From assembly GCA_963556145.1 (NCBI GenBank), contig OY744462.1:806001-870000 (forward strand): a DNA stretch of 64,000 nucleotides. The letters run 5' to 3'. Within the stretch, counting starts at the first letter, position 1. The number at the start of each line of letters is the position of its first letter. Under the pieces are notes generated by a model, which worked only from the letters and a program-made list of their open reading frames with translations, was not told the origin of the DNA and searched no databases. The translations under genes and the position numbers were made by a program. Shown in pieces: positions 46,162 to 57,839 of this stretch. This DNA is from Hygrocybe punicea (taxonomy: Eukaryota; Basidiomycota; Agaricomycetes; Agaricales; Hygrophoraceae).

Positions 46162-46990
46162 TGTTACGAGTTCTTTTAATTTATTAAAAGACTCATTCTT
46201 TATCAGACCTGGTTCAGTGAAGGTTCGTAATTAATTAATTCATTAATTAATTCATTAATGTTTTTGCATCGCCTATAGAGAATTTTTTTTTGGGCAAGAG
46301 ATATGATTCTACTTCTTATGTTAGAATGTAACATAAAATCTGGGCCATGTTTGGAGTGGCTTACATAAGCATCCAAATATGGGATGTCTCACACAAGACA
46401 AATTACCTTCCAATTATATTCTAAATATTCATACTGCCTTCAGTTCTTATCAGAATTAGCTGAAAATTGAACTGCTGACTAATATAAACATTTCAGGCAA
46501 GGTGTGACAGTCACATGTGACCAGTCTAACCATATAAGATACTTTTTGATATTATATACCAAATTTTTTGCTGATCGCAATGGTAACAGTCACATGTGAC
46601 CAGTCTAACCATATATGGTAATTTTGCATAATATATGCTAAATCACATACTGCTCATCATATTCATTATACAAATACAATTATATTCAAAATATTTATCC
46701 TGGCCTTAATTCTTATCAGATTCAGCTGAAAATTGAACTGCTGCCTAATATTATCATTTCGGGTCAGATGTGAGAGTCACATGTGACCACTCTAACCATA
46801 TAAGGCAATTTCTGATATTGTATAGCAAATTTTTTACTGATCGTAATGGTGATAGTCACATGTGACCAGTCTAACCATATAAGGTAATTTTACACCATAC
46901 ATCCTAAATTTCAAGGTGATCACAGGAGTCATATTCACATGTGACCACTGTTACTATATATAGAAATATCAGCCATATAAGCAGAAATTA
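46162..46990. repeat. AT-rich dispersed repeat, copy 1, with GTCACATGTGAC palindromes
   Basis: Starts TGTTACGAGTTCTTTTAATT and matches 54275-54790 for several hundred bases (TTTTTGCATCGCCTATAGAG, AAATCTGGGCCATGTTTGG). The perfect 12-bp palindrome GTCACATGTGAC lies at 46510, 46589, 46776 and 46855, with a partial one near 46934. Each is followed by CAGTCTAACCATATA or a close variant; adjacent ones are 79 bp apart. Confidence 0.75.
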
Positions 46991-47600
46991 GTGTAACTCA
47001 GATGATATAATGATATTTTTACTTAAAACATATAATTCAATGTGATATCGCTGTATATATTATATGCTAATTATATATTTCAAGCAAAATCACTTATTGA
47101 TGTTTGTAATAATCATACAAATAAAAATTCAATAACAGAAACAAGACTTTGTTCATGCCATATGCAACATTGGCCCACTCAAGCACAGCTGTCTTCATGT
47201 TATCATCTGTTGTGCAGCAAGATTATGGAGAAGTAGGGTTTAGCAAATGTAAGTCAATTGTTATCATACTGTTTAAAGACAGTTGTCTTTGACAGTTGAT
47301 GTATTGTGTTGCTCTCTTTTTTGGCTGAGAGTATTGCATAATGATGAAGTAAAGAAGACATGACAGTGGGAGAGGAAGTTGAGACATGCTATGCAGGTTT
47401 TTTCTTCTATTTTTATGTTGCTATGGTGAGAGGTTGCTATGATGAAAGTGAGGAGGGGAAAAAAAGAACTCGTTCATGCCATGCGCAGCACTGGCCCACT
47501 AAACAAGTAAGTCAGGTAGATGCATTTACTTGTTAGGTGTGTATCATTCCCTTCAGTTTCAATTATTACTGATTTGCTCAATGTTTATAGACAATGTATA
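46991..47600. other. AT-rich stretch, no gene seen
   Basis: Only a loose duplication was noticed: CATGCCATATGCAACATTGG near 47,157 and CATGCCATGCGCAGCACTGG near 47,475. Confidence 0.3.
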
Positions 47601-47605
47601 TCTCA

Positions 47606-49237
47606 TGTTACATTTTTCACCTCCGCAACTCCGATTCCGACTCCGCTACCCACGATGATGATTCCACTTTGCCATACCTTCCTTTTTCGTTCCCCTTTAC
47701 CTTTTGTCTTCTTTTGGACATTGTTGTTTATTCTTGTTCTTGTTCTCTTCTTTCCCTTCTTCTAGAACAATCCAGACCGACCATGGACATATCCCACGTG
47801 ACCTTGCTGTACCCGAATAGTCTCCTTGCCGACGGACATCATTGCTATTGTCTTTTCCCTCGTCCTGACATATTGTTGACTTCATCCCACGACAAACCGA
47901 TTCACAATGGCTGTACTCCCGACACAGCTCATTACCGTAATTGTTATTGGCAGCATTGCCATCACCTTCCTGATCGGTTTCTACTTTGTTATGATCTATC
48001 TTTGGCATCGGCACCGAAACCCTTCCGCCATTGATACTTCTGACTTCCACCTCGACAATATATCGACACGTAATTGACAATTGCCATTCCCGGATATATG
48101 GTTTCCACTTTCGTATTCCGTGCCTACCATTATCCTCCCTGACGATCCGACGACATTCCTCACCTGCACGCATGCCCTGAACAATCCTCGATCACAGGAC
48201 ATTTCACTGTTCTCTCTAATCCGACCATCGCCGAAGCACATTCTTTCGGACTTCGACCACAGACCATACGACTTTCCAAACAGTGAACCAACCCCTATCG
48301 CATATTGTTCGTATGACACCGCTTCAATGCAGTACCCGACGACTTGTTCCCACAGCTTGTCACTCATGCCATGACTCGAAACCTGGACCCACATTCATTT
48401 ATCCTTTTCCATCTAAAACCTTGATACCTCCCACACTCGTTTACAATGATACCCTTTCTTGGACGAATACCGACATCAGGTGGACTGCATTGTTCCACAG
48501 ACAGGACAAGACATTGCTCCTCGATACGTCATCGACACAGACATCATCATCTGGTACAGCTTATGCTGTTCACATGTCTGACCTCGACTATCCCACCATC
48601 CTAGTTGGTTTTCCCTCCATACATTCCTTTGTTTTCCTTTATACCGACCTTGTCGCTATGTCCCCGCTACCTCAGGACACTCTCATCACCAATCCTACGC
48701 TGGACGATACCCATCTTCGACCCGACCGTGCAATGCACTTGCCAGACTGCGCACTTGCCTGTTACAGCAAGTATAGACCCCGAATTGGCAGTTATGCATG
48801 TCACATGACCTGATGACAGGTCATCCGAGTCATCCGGACCTCACCTCTCCCTCAATGACACCCGGGCCTCCAGTTGGATCGCGAGAACATCGACATGAGG
48901 ACGCCTCATGTACGCCTCATGGTGAACACATGGTAGAGTTGGACATGTTGTAGCTTCATGGTTGGATTCCCAACTCCCCTAAAGTCCATTCACTATATCT
49001 ACTGTCCTTGTTGTTGGTTCGGACTTTTTCTTCTTTCCTTTCCTTACGTTTAGTCTGGTTCTTGGGGCAGACCCCCTTGTCTTGGGTAACCCCCACGGCT
49101 CGCAATGACTTTAGACCATGAACCTCCCCCCTTGTAGCAGTGTTATCTATCAATGAAACTGCTGTTCTCCCCTCTGGAAGCCGATCCCCTGCTAAGTTGA
49201 TTGTTGCCGGAGCCCGCTGCAGAAGCGATCCGTAACA
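47606..49237 (+). repeat. 5' LTR of copy 2
   Basis: TGTTAC...GTAACA, 1632 bp. It differs from the 3' LTR for example near 48,710-48,730 and 48,791. Confidence 0.9.
47907..48077 (+). CDS. 56-residue membrane-protein ORF, copy 2 5' LTR
   Basis: Same ORF as at 35577-35747, unchanged. Confidence 0.4.
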   Translation: MAVLPTQLITVIVIGSIAITFLIGFYFVMIYLWHRHRNPSAIDTSDFHLDNISTRN

Positions 49238-49985
49238 AAAGACTAAACGTTTCCCAACTCCCCCGACATTCAACTTTCGACATGAACCAATGGACCCCTC
49301 CTCTCTCCCTCGTCCTCCCCTACACCCTCTCCCTCTCCTCCTCCTCTCGACTTTATTCATCCCTTAACCCTGACCCCACACAAATGGACGAACGAACGAT
49401 GCTAGCCTGATACTGATGCAGACCTGAAATCTGTTGATGTACACTAGCCACCCGGACCCCGAATGATTGTTGAATACTCCGAATGGTCAACCTCAAGACT
49501 GCCGCCCTGCGAATTATTTATGGTTTATCCATAATAATTGCTCAAGCCCAAACCTGGAACCCGAATCCGAATACACCCCTGACTAACGTCACCACTGTCA
49601 TTCTGCTACCTTGATATGATGATTATGACATGAAATGATGCAATGGACAAGACTTGTCATTGCCCCAGATGCAGAAGGACACTGCTAGACAAACCAATCG
49701 CCTTAGGTATCCCACCTTCATGATTCAAATATGTTTTGGTTGTACCAGACATATTACGACTCCCTCTCCCTGGACGAACCGAAAATCAACGAACCCTTCA
49801 AACCGCCTTCCTATTCTTCCTTCCACCTCCTCCCTCCCATCTCCTCACCAAATGCAGAAAGCCCAGAGAAAGCCAGTACGCATATGAAACCCCGAATCCT
49901 GTAATGACTTGTACATGTAACAAAGAGAAGTGGTTGATCTTAGTAGTCTGTTGGAACAGATGAAAGGGGACCCTCTTTGTTTGAC

Positions 49986-50675
49986 ATGGATGAACAAATG
50001 ACCAAGACTATAATGATTGTCATGAACGGAACACATACGAAATACCACTCCTTACCAATTTGGATAGCGCGGATCGGCATATCAGGTGATATCCCGCTAC
50101 ACACCCTCTTTTTCTGGAACTTTGATCCCCGATCATACATACGAATCCACGAGGCAACCAAGACCCTGGTACATGGACCGATCACTGGAAACTCCGACAC
50201 GATGCTGACAACGAGGCATGGTAATTACCGAAGACGGAAAACTTCTTAACACCACCCACTTGTCATCACCCTGGCCAACCTTTGCCCCCCAGACCATCCA
50301 TACCCGTGGCCTGCCCGTCGCTGGTGGCAGTGCGATCTTGCCTGGTTCCCTCTCAACCGACCTGACGACTGGGTCGACTATATCAGCTGGAACGATCCTC
50401 GCATCCCTCACCTCGTCTTCCTTCCACGATCCGTGACACCGGTCCTTGACGAATTACACCGTCTCCTGGGTGGTCTACGGATCACTGAGCAAAGAAATCG
50501 TCGAAGCCAATTCCTCCTCCAGCGTCTCCAATACATTTTGGACGAGGAACTTCCTCATCATCGATTCGTTGTTCGCATCCCCGCTCCTCGTCTTGCACCC
50601 GTACCCCAGAATCATCGCGACACACGTGTTGTCCAGCATCCTCGACACCGTCCCCACCGTCGACATCGACAATGA
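49986..50675 (+). pseudogene. ORF A of the LTR element, copy 2 (frameshifted)
   Basis: ATG 49986 opens a frame (MDEQMTKTIMIVMNG, WIARIGISGDIPLHTLFFW) that stops at 50249 because one base is missing near 50,245 relative to copy 1. Downstream the original frame continues to 50675 (WPARRWWQCDLAWFPLN part, then the basic tail) and ends in the ATGA overlap with ORF B. Between copies the downstream half differs at about a dozen sites, of which about ten are silent. Confidence 0.5.
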
Positions 50676-51163
50676 GTCTCGATGTACCCTTTATCTTTGA
50701 TGATCTGGACAATGAGCTGTATTTTGGTGCAGTGAACATTTGCGGTGAAGAACATCCGACTCCCCCCATTGATGACTTTGATGCGTACATGGACAGTCTC
50801 ACTGATCTTCCGACACCCCCTCGAAAAGTAACCCACCGACTGCATATAGAGATGGATGATGAATACCGAGCATGGTTGTATTCTCCACCTCTTGTCTCGC
50901 TCCAAACCCAGTCACGTCGCCGCTCTCCACTTCTTCCCCAATCCCAGAAAAAGAAACTCGACCGTGCACACCGTTCTGACGGCCATAACATGCAGAACAA
51001 ACGCTCGAGACATGGGACCAAAGAACCCGATTATCATCGTCATGCCTTATTTCGTGCAATGCATGAGCGTATGGTGAAGGGGAAGGAGAATGACATCCAT
51101 GGATTGGATTGGAGATTGATGTTGTTTGTGAAAGGATACACCCCCGTCATGTATGATTCATAG
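50672..51163 (+). CDS. ORF B of the LTR element, copy 2, 163 residues, unknown function
   Basis: Intact, same length as in copy 1, start overlapping the ORF A stop (ATGA at 50672-50675). It differs from copy 1 by two residues only. Acidic N-terminus, basic middle (KKKLDRAHRS), conserved C-terminal LDWRLMLFVKGY. No known domain. Confidence 0.55.
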   Translation: MSLDVPFIFDDLDNELYFGAVNICGEEHPTPPIDDFDAYMDSLTDLPTPPRKVTHRLHIEMDDEYRAWLYSPPLVSLQTQSRRRSPLLPQSQKKKLDRAHRSDGHNMQNKRSRHGTKEPDYHRHALFRAMHERMVKGKENDIHGLDWRLMLFVKGYTPVMYDS

Positions 51164-51305
51164 AATGGACTTTCCCTTGTATGTAAACGACCTCGACATT
51201 ATTTACACCAACAAAAACACCCAGAAGAAGAAACAGAATACCCAGAAACAGAAGAGAAGAAACAGAAATGGAATGGACAGATGGAACATGACCATAGAGA
51301 AACAT

Positions 51306-51424
51306 GTAGCAGGTTCTCTCACCAGCTATAAAAATAAGAGACGAAGTAGCAGGTTCTCTCACCGGCTATACAAATAAGAGATGAAACAGCAGGTTCTCTC
51401 ACCAGCTATATAAGTAAGAGATGA
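51306..51424 (+). repeat. ~38-40-bp tandem repeat, copy 2 (three units)
   Basis: AGCAGGTTCTCTCACC units; copy 1 has two. Confidence 0.75.
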
Positions 51425-52309
51425 ATATCCGAAATGATATAAAATCTACGATCCCCAGACGCATGCATGATCGCTATAAGCCGTAGAACAAACCTTGATG
51501 TCTATGGACACCAAAACCGAACCAGAAGGATACTGGTTATCAAACCAATGACCTCCAATCCCATGTGGAAAGGAACCCGATGTGCTGCTGACCAGTAATG
51601 CAGTAAATGCACCAGAAAAAGAAACGATGAAGAATGAATCCCCATCCGAAATCCTTTGCCAATGTATAACTTGGAACTGGCAACTCTTTCACCTTCCTTA
51701 TCCCGAATTCCCAAACATCTTCTGACCGACACCAAACCTTGTTGCATTCATGGAATATGAAGAAATCTCGCACACCATTTGAGTGTAGGAAATCCACGAT
51801 CAGTCAATAACACCGATATCTGAAACGATATAAATCTATGCTCATTCGAATGTCCGTAATGACTATAAACTTCTGACACCCGGAACACCCTGACATCCAG
51901 AACTCCCTCATCCCAAAAATGCCGACCACCTAATTCGCTTTAAACCGAAAACCCTGAATGAACACCTGAACCCCGACAACCTTTACCTCCTTTCAACCCG
52001 ACACCCTTGACGACTTAATAATGAAATAACAATGACCCCGTAATTATCCACAATGACAAAAAAATGACAAAAAACAATTGGACGAACCCGAATATATTTC
52101 CTTTTAACCCTTGTAACTCAGTAACGTCTTCATGATTTAATGACCTTTGGACTGACATTTTTTCCTTCTTCATGTTTTTGATTTCTTGCCGACCTTGATA
52201 GCGTCGTTAAACTGTCTGTTCTTTCCTTGTAATTTTTTCCTTGTTCTTTGTTTCCCTTGTTCTTTGTTCTTCTGGTTAATCGGGACGATTCCCCTTGTTC
52301 CGGGGGTAT

Positions 52310-53941
52310 TGTTACATTTTTCACCTCCGCAACTCCGATTCCGACTCCGCTACCCACGATGACGATTCCACTTTGCCATACCTTCCTTTTTCGTTCCCCT
52401 TTACCTTTTGTCTTCTTTTGGACATTGTTGTTTATTCTTGTTCTTGTTCTCTTCTTTCCCTTCTTCTAGAACAATCCAGACCGACCATGGACATATCCCA
52501 CGTGACCTTGCTGTACCCGAATAGTCTCCTTGCCGACGGACATCATTGCTATTGTCTTTTCCCTCGTCCTGACATATTGTTGACTTCATCCCACGACAAA
52601 CCGATTCACAATGGCTGTACTCCCGACACAGCTCATTACCGTAATTGTTATTGGCAGCATTGCCATCACCTTCCTGATCGGTTTCTACTTTGTTATGATC
52701 TATCTTTGGCATCGGCACCGAAACCCTTCCGCCATTGATACTTCTGACTTCCACCTCGACAATATATCGACACGTAATTGACAATTGCCATTCCCGGATA
52801 TATGGTTTCCACTTTCGTATTCCGTGCCTACCATTATCCTCCCTGACGATCCGACGACATTCCTCACCTGCACGCATGCCCTGAACAATCCTCGATCACA
52901 GGACATTTCACTGTTCTCTCTAATCCGACCATCGCCGAAGCACATTCTTTCGGACTTCGACCACAGACCATACGACTTTCCAAACAGTGAACCAACCCCT
53001 ATCGCATATTGTTCGTATGACACCGCTTCAATGCAGTACCCGACGACTTGTTCCCACAGCTTGTCACTCATGCCATGACTCGAAACCTGGACCCACATTC
53101 ATTTATCCTTTTCCATCTAAAACCTTGATACCTCCCACACTCGTTTACAATGATACCCTTTCTTGGACGAATACCGACATCAGGTGGACTGCATTGTTCC
53201 ACAGACAGGACAAGACATTGCTCCTCGATACGTCATCGACACAGACATCATCATCTGGTACAGCTTATGCTGTTCACATGTCTGACCTCGACTATCCCAC
53301 CATCCTAGTTGGTTTTCCCTCCATACATTCCTTTGTTTTCCTTTATACCGACCTTGTCGCTATGTCCCCGCTACCTCAGGACACTCTCATCACCAATCCT
53401 ACGCTGGACGATACCCTTCTTCGACCCGACTGTGCATTGCACTGGCCAGACTGCGCACTTGCCTGTTACAGCAAGTATAGACCCCGAATTGGCAATTATG
53501 CATGTCACATGACCTGATGACAAATCATCCGAGTCATCCGGACCTCACCTCTCCCTCAATGACACCCGGGCCTCCAGTTGGATCGCGAGAACATCGACAT
53601 GAGGACGCCTCATGTACGCCTCATGGTGAACACATGGTAGAGTTGGACATGTTGTAGCTTCATGGTTGGATTCCCAACTCCCCTAAAGTCCATTCACTAT
53701 ATCTACTGTCCTTGTTGTTGGTTCGGACTTTTTCTTCTTTCCTTTCCTTACGTTTAGTCTGGTTCTTGGGGCAGACCCCCTTGTCTTGGGTAACCCCCAC
53801 GGCTCGCAATGACTTTAGACCATGAACCTCCCCCCTTGTAGCAGTGTTATCTATCAATGAAACTGCTGTTCTCCCCTCTGGAAGCCGATCCCCTGCTAAG
53901 TTGATTGTTGCCGGAGCCCGCTGCAGAAGCGATCCGTAACA
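52310..53941 (+). repeat. 3' LTR of copy 2
   Basis: 1632 bp, preceded by CCGGGGGTAT and followed by TCTCA. Confidence 0.9.
52611..52781 (+). CDS. 56-residue membrane-protein ORF, copy 2 3' LTR
   Basis: Same ORF as at 35577-35747, unchanged. Confidence 0.4.
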   Translation: MAVLPTQLITVIVIGSIAITFLIGFYFVMIYLWHRHRNPSAIDTSDFHLDNISTRN

Positions 53942-54227
53942 TCTCATAAGTTTTTAGTAAATATAGTTGTAGTAAAGTAATCTGTTAAATCAATTATGTT
54001 TGTAATCTAATTAATTATTAATAATTGATATTGTCTTTGAATTGTGTGTTCCTTCACAATCTGTACTGCAGATGTGTATTATCTGGTCCAAAAAGGGCCA
54101 CTTTTTACAAGGGACAAAAGGAGCAAAAGGGACAAAAGGTCCCAAGAGGTTGACCTTTTCTAAGCTGGGTCACTTCCTTGGAAAAGATGTTACCTCTTGG
54201 AAAAGATGGACCTCTTGGCACCTTTGG

Positions 54228-54252
54228 CACCTTTTACACCTTGTAAAAGGTG
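54228..54252. other. Perfect 11-bp-stem hairpin in an AAAAGG-rich block
   Basis: CACCTTTTACA, a three-base loop, then TGTAAAAGGTG. It lies in a block (54085-54275) full of AAAAGGTC/GACCTTTT-like motifs. Function unknown. Confidence 0.5.
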
Positions 54253-54274
54253 CAAAAGGTACAAAAAAAGGGCT

Positions 54275-54790
54275 TGTTACAAGTTCTTTTAATTTATTAA
54301 AAGACTCGTTCTTTATCAGACCTGATTCAGTGAAGTTTCATAATTAATTAATTAATTAATGTTTTTGCATCGCCTATAGAGAAAATCTTTTTGGGCAAGA
54401 GATATGATTCTACTTCTTATGCTGGAATGTAACATAAAATCTGGGCCATGTTTGGAGTGGCTTACATAAGAATCCAAATATGGGATGTCTCACGTAAGTC
54501 AAATTACATTCCAATTATATTCAAAATTTTCATACTGCCTTTAGTTCTTATCGGAATTAGCTGAAAATTGAACTGCTGACTGATATAACCATTTCAGGCA
54601 TAGTGTGAAAGTCACATGTGACTGATCTAACTATATATAGTAATTTCTCATAATTTATACCAAATTTTGTGCTGATCATAACAGTGACAGTCACATGTGA
54701 CCAGTCTAACCATATAAGATAATTTTTCATAATGTATGCTAAATTTTGTACTAATTGTCATAAACTTCATTGCATATAACAAATCTAATT
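54275..54790. repeat. AT-rich dispersed repeat, copy 2
   Basis: Starts TGTTACAAGTTCTTTTAATT and is collinear with 46162-46700. GTCACATGTGAC at 54611 and 54690, again 79 bp apart. Confidence 0.75.
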
Positions 54791-55094
54791 ATATAACATT
54801 ATAATTCATATTTTATCATATATTTTGGTTTTTGTAATGTGATTTTAAGCTTAGTAAACAAATACAAATAGTAGTAAACAAAGACAAATAAAGTGCTCTC
54901 CTATCTAAAAGGAAGGGGAGGAGGGGGGGTCAGAGCCATGTGTTTGCCAGGTGGCGCGCACGTGGGAGCCATGTTTTCTCGCCTATTTCGCTTACCTCGC
55001 GTGCGTAAGCCACGTTTTGCCACGCGAGGCGTAGCCGAGCACAGTTGTCCCCTTGCGAGGCGAAGCCGAGTCCAACCCCCATACCTCCGCTATG

Positions 55095-56140
55095 CTAGAT
55101 CGTCATCCCCGGACCCCGGACTGCCAATCCCCGCCACAGTCGATGAGAGAGGACCCATTGGGTTCAGTTGAGCCCAACATGGTGAGTTCCCGCGGCCCCG
55201 TTTGCCCACGCTGACCCCACCTTTCCTCATGCCCCCAACCCAGAACTCTACCCCGGGACCTCGGATCGCCATTCCCTGCCGTACAGACACAGGAGGGACC
55301 CATTGGGGTCTGTGGAGCGCAAAATGGTGAGTTCCCGTGGCCCCGTTTGCCCGCAATGACCCCACCTGTCCCCATACCCCCCCTTCCCAGAACTCTACCC
55401 CAGGACCTCGGATCGCCATTCCCCGCTCCACACACGCAGAAGAAACATATTGGGGCTGATGGAGCGCAAAATGGTGAGTTCGTGCATCCCCGTTGGCCCA
55501 CACTGACCCCACCTTTCCCCATACCCCCCATACCAGATCTCTACCCCCTGACTTCGGACGGCCAAACCCCGCCCCACACATGCAGAAGGCACCCATTGGG
55601 AGTGATTGAGTGCAAAATCGTGCGTTGGTTCATCCCCGTTGGCCCACACTGACCCCCTCTTGCCCCATACCCCCCCTACCAGATCTCCACCCCGGGACCT
55701 CGGACGGCCAATCCCCGCTGTACACACGTAGAAGGGACCCATTCGGGTCGGTTGAGCACACAATCTAGCGTTCGTTCATCCCCGTTGCCTCACGCTGACC
55801 CCACCTTTCCCCATACCCCCCCTACCAGATCTATACCCCCTGACCTCGGACAGCCAATCCCCGCCACACACAGTTGGATGGGACCCAATGGGGTCGGACG
55901 AGCACGAAACCGTTCGTTCGTTCAACCCCGTTGGCCCACGCTGGCCCCACCTCTCCCCATACCCCCCCCACTCCCAGATCTCTACCCCGGGCCCTCGGAA
56001 CACCAAACCCCGCCGCACACAGACAGTTAGGACCACACGGGGTCGTTTGAGCATGACATTGTGAGTGAGTTCCACCCCGTTGGCCTGTGCTTTCCCCACC
56101 TCTCCTCATACCCCCCCCTCCCAGATCTCTTACCCACGGA
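55095..56140. repeat. ~147-150-bp tandem satellite, about seven units
   Basis: Each unit carries GACCTCGGA..GCCA.TCCCCGC, GGGACCCATTGGGGT, GTTCGT/GTTCCC, CCCCGTTGGCCCAC and CTGACCCCACCTTTCCCCATA. In the translated minus strand the period is 49 codons. Open frames in several phases are a result of the period being a multiple of three. Confidence 0.85.
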
Positions 56141-57038
56141 GCTTGCACTGCAAAACCTCACCCTTCCTTTTGGTCATTTTATCTTATAATACATTTCCCA
56201 GCCTCCCTCCAGACCTCCCTACATATGTACAGTGTATTTCCATAGAAAATAAATTTATTGGGAGTGTAATTGATTATTTAATTAATTATCATAAGACTTA
56301 CTGTGTCTCCGTAACATTGCCAAACAATCATGTGATCGCGTGTCGGTTTGTTGATTGTCACGCGCAGAGTCTTGCACACGAGTTCTTCATGATGTCCCAT
56401 GATAATTGCCCAAATCCAATGTAAGCCTTCTTTACTGTGGTTCAGAATCTTCATCTCTGATATCATTCAGCCATACTGGGACACAGGACCCCCCAGCTCT
56501 CCAGGACTTTGCCCCCTCTGCTTCACCTGCCTGCATTGACTGGAATGCAAGATTTCAGCAAGGCTTTCAGGAACGACATGCTGCACGAGTGAAGAGGCGA
56601 GCCGAGTCCAACAAGAAAAATCTTGGCATCGAATTATTCTCCCAGAACAAGAAGCATGATCAACATTGTCATGAAGAAATCCAGCTGCAACATGAGGAGT
56701 TGAGGAAGGAGTGGAAGCTTCAAGCAGAGCATAGAATGGCTATGACCTCTGAAGAAGCCCAGTTGGATTTCATTAGGGAACAGAGGAAGTGGAAGAAGAA
56801 GTTGGAGGACATCAGGGAGGAGGCAGACTGGCACAGGAGACATTTTCGTCAGTTATGTGAGAAGACAGCGAGGTGGACAAAGGAAGAGCTTGAGAATGAC
56901 CTGAGAAAGATGGTTATGAAGGGATGGAGGAAGGATATGTGGGAGACACAGTGGGGCCAACTGGAGCCAGAGAGGTTTAAACAGATGATGAAGGAAGGGC
57001 CCTTGCACAAGCCCTGGATTCTGAAGAGACATGGTTAA
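56065..57038 (+). CDS. Putative two-exon gene, charged coiled-coil protein of unknown function
   Basis: Exon 2 (56471-57038) encodes ~185 residues, almost entirely Lys/Glu/Arg/Trp-rich helix (EELRKEWKLQAEHRMAM, FIREQRKWKKKLEDIREE, ENDLRKMVMKGWRKDMW), a probable long coiled coil, and ends KPWILKRHG. A 50-bp GT..AG intron (56421-56470) joins in frame to an upstream exon with VIACRFVDCHAQSLAHEFF and MMSHDNCPNP. The true start is unclear. No family recognised. Its place inside the Helitron-like element suggests cargo. Confidence 0.45.
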
Positions 57039-57119
57039 ACCAAAGCAACCACTATTTTGGGCATTACAAGTTTGGAGAATTTGTTCAGAAACATACATTG
57101 ATGACACCAAAAGCATGCA

Positions 57120-57335
57120 CCTCTGCTATGAGTAGCCACTGCAGGACAGGTGCTACGAGTGTTTGTGAGCAAAGCAAACAAACATCAGTGGCACAAAGCA
57201 TGTAACTCTGCTATGAGTAACCACTGGAGAACGGGTGCTACGGGTGTTTGTGAGCAAAGCGAACAAACATCAGTGGCACACAAAGCATGTAACTCTGCTG
57301 TGAGTAGCCACTGCAGCACGGGTGTTGCAGGTGGA
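57120..57335. repeat. ~90-95-bp tandem repeat, 2.5 units
   Basis: Unit: CTCTGCTATGAGTAGCCACT, GGGTGCTACGGGTGTTTGTG, AGCAAAGCGAACAAACATC. A related single unit lies in the short Helitron near 44,770-44,830 (inverted). Confidence 0.8.
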
Positions 57336-57839
57336 CATTTTCTTCATTCACAATCATCCCTGACACAAAAACTGGAAATTTGAGATAGCTATTCTACTAA
57401 ATACTGGCAAAGAAAACCCAGAAAATACATTGGAGATAAAATAAACCAAAATAAAAATCATTGACACTGTAGGAAAGAAATTGAAAATAAAATAAAATAA
57501 AATAAAATAAAATGAACTGCAACGAAATGAAGTCACACTGTAGGAAACAAAACTTACAATAAATTACGATGAAAGGTGAAAGAAAATCACATAAGTAAAT
57601 GTACAATAAATTCAAATAAATCCAAGTAAATCCCAATAAATTCCAACAAATTCACAGAAATTCAATAAATTCAAATAAATTCACATAAATTCAAGAAATT
57701 CAAATAAATTCAAATAAATAAAATAAAATAACATAAAATAAAACTGAACAAACTAGAATAAAACTAACTAAGTCTACTTTCCCAGAGACCAATCTTCTCT
57801 GTCAATTGGAAGCTGAAATACCCCTTTAATCTTCATCTA

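Larger units (their letters stand above)
47606..53941 (+). mobile_element. Large LTR element copy 2, complete (6336 bp), no recognisable gag or pol
   Basis: Two 1632-bp LTRs (47606-49237 and 52310-53941), TG..CA ends and a perfect 5-bp duplication TCTCA (47601-47605 and 53942-53946), the hallmarks of LTR retrotransposition. The two LTRs differ at roughly ten positions by eye. The 3.07-kb interior is collinear with copy 1 and has no pol motif. It best fits a large non-autonomous LTR derivative with its own conserved ORFs. Confidence 0.85.
54904..57780 (+). mobile_element. Helitron-like element, long copy, 3' end not found
   Basis: The 5' end A|TCTAAAAGGAAGGGGAGG matches the 5' end of the short Helitron at 45198. 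The first ~190 bp and the region 57120-57560 (CACTGGAGAACGGG, GAGCAAAGCGAACAAAC, AAAAT repeats, CACTGTAGGAAA) match it too. The expected CTCGGGTACCATCTAG end is absent before the Gypsy-type region. So the 3' end is lost, or displaced downstream beyond the window. Cargo: a ~147-bp satellite and a coiled-coil ORF. Confidence 0.55.

Noticed and set aside
55090..56099. Repeat protein on the minus strand of the satellite
   Set aside because: Period is divisible by three, so frames stay open by default; no start context or conservation evidence.
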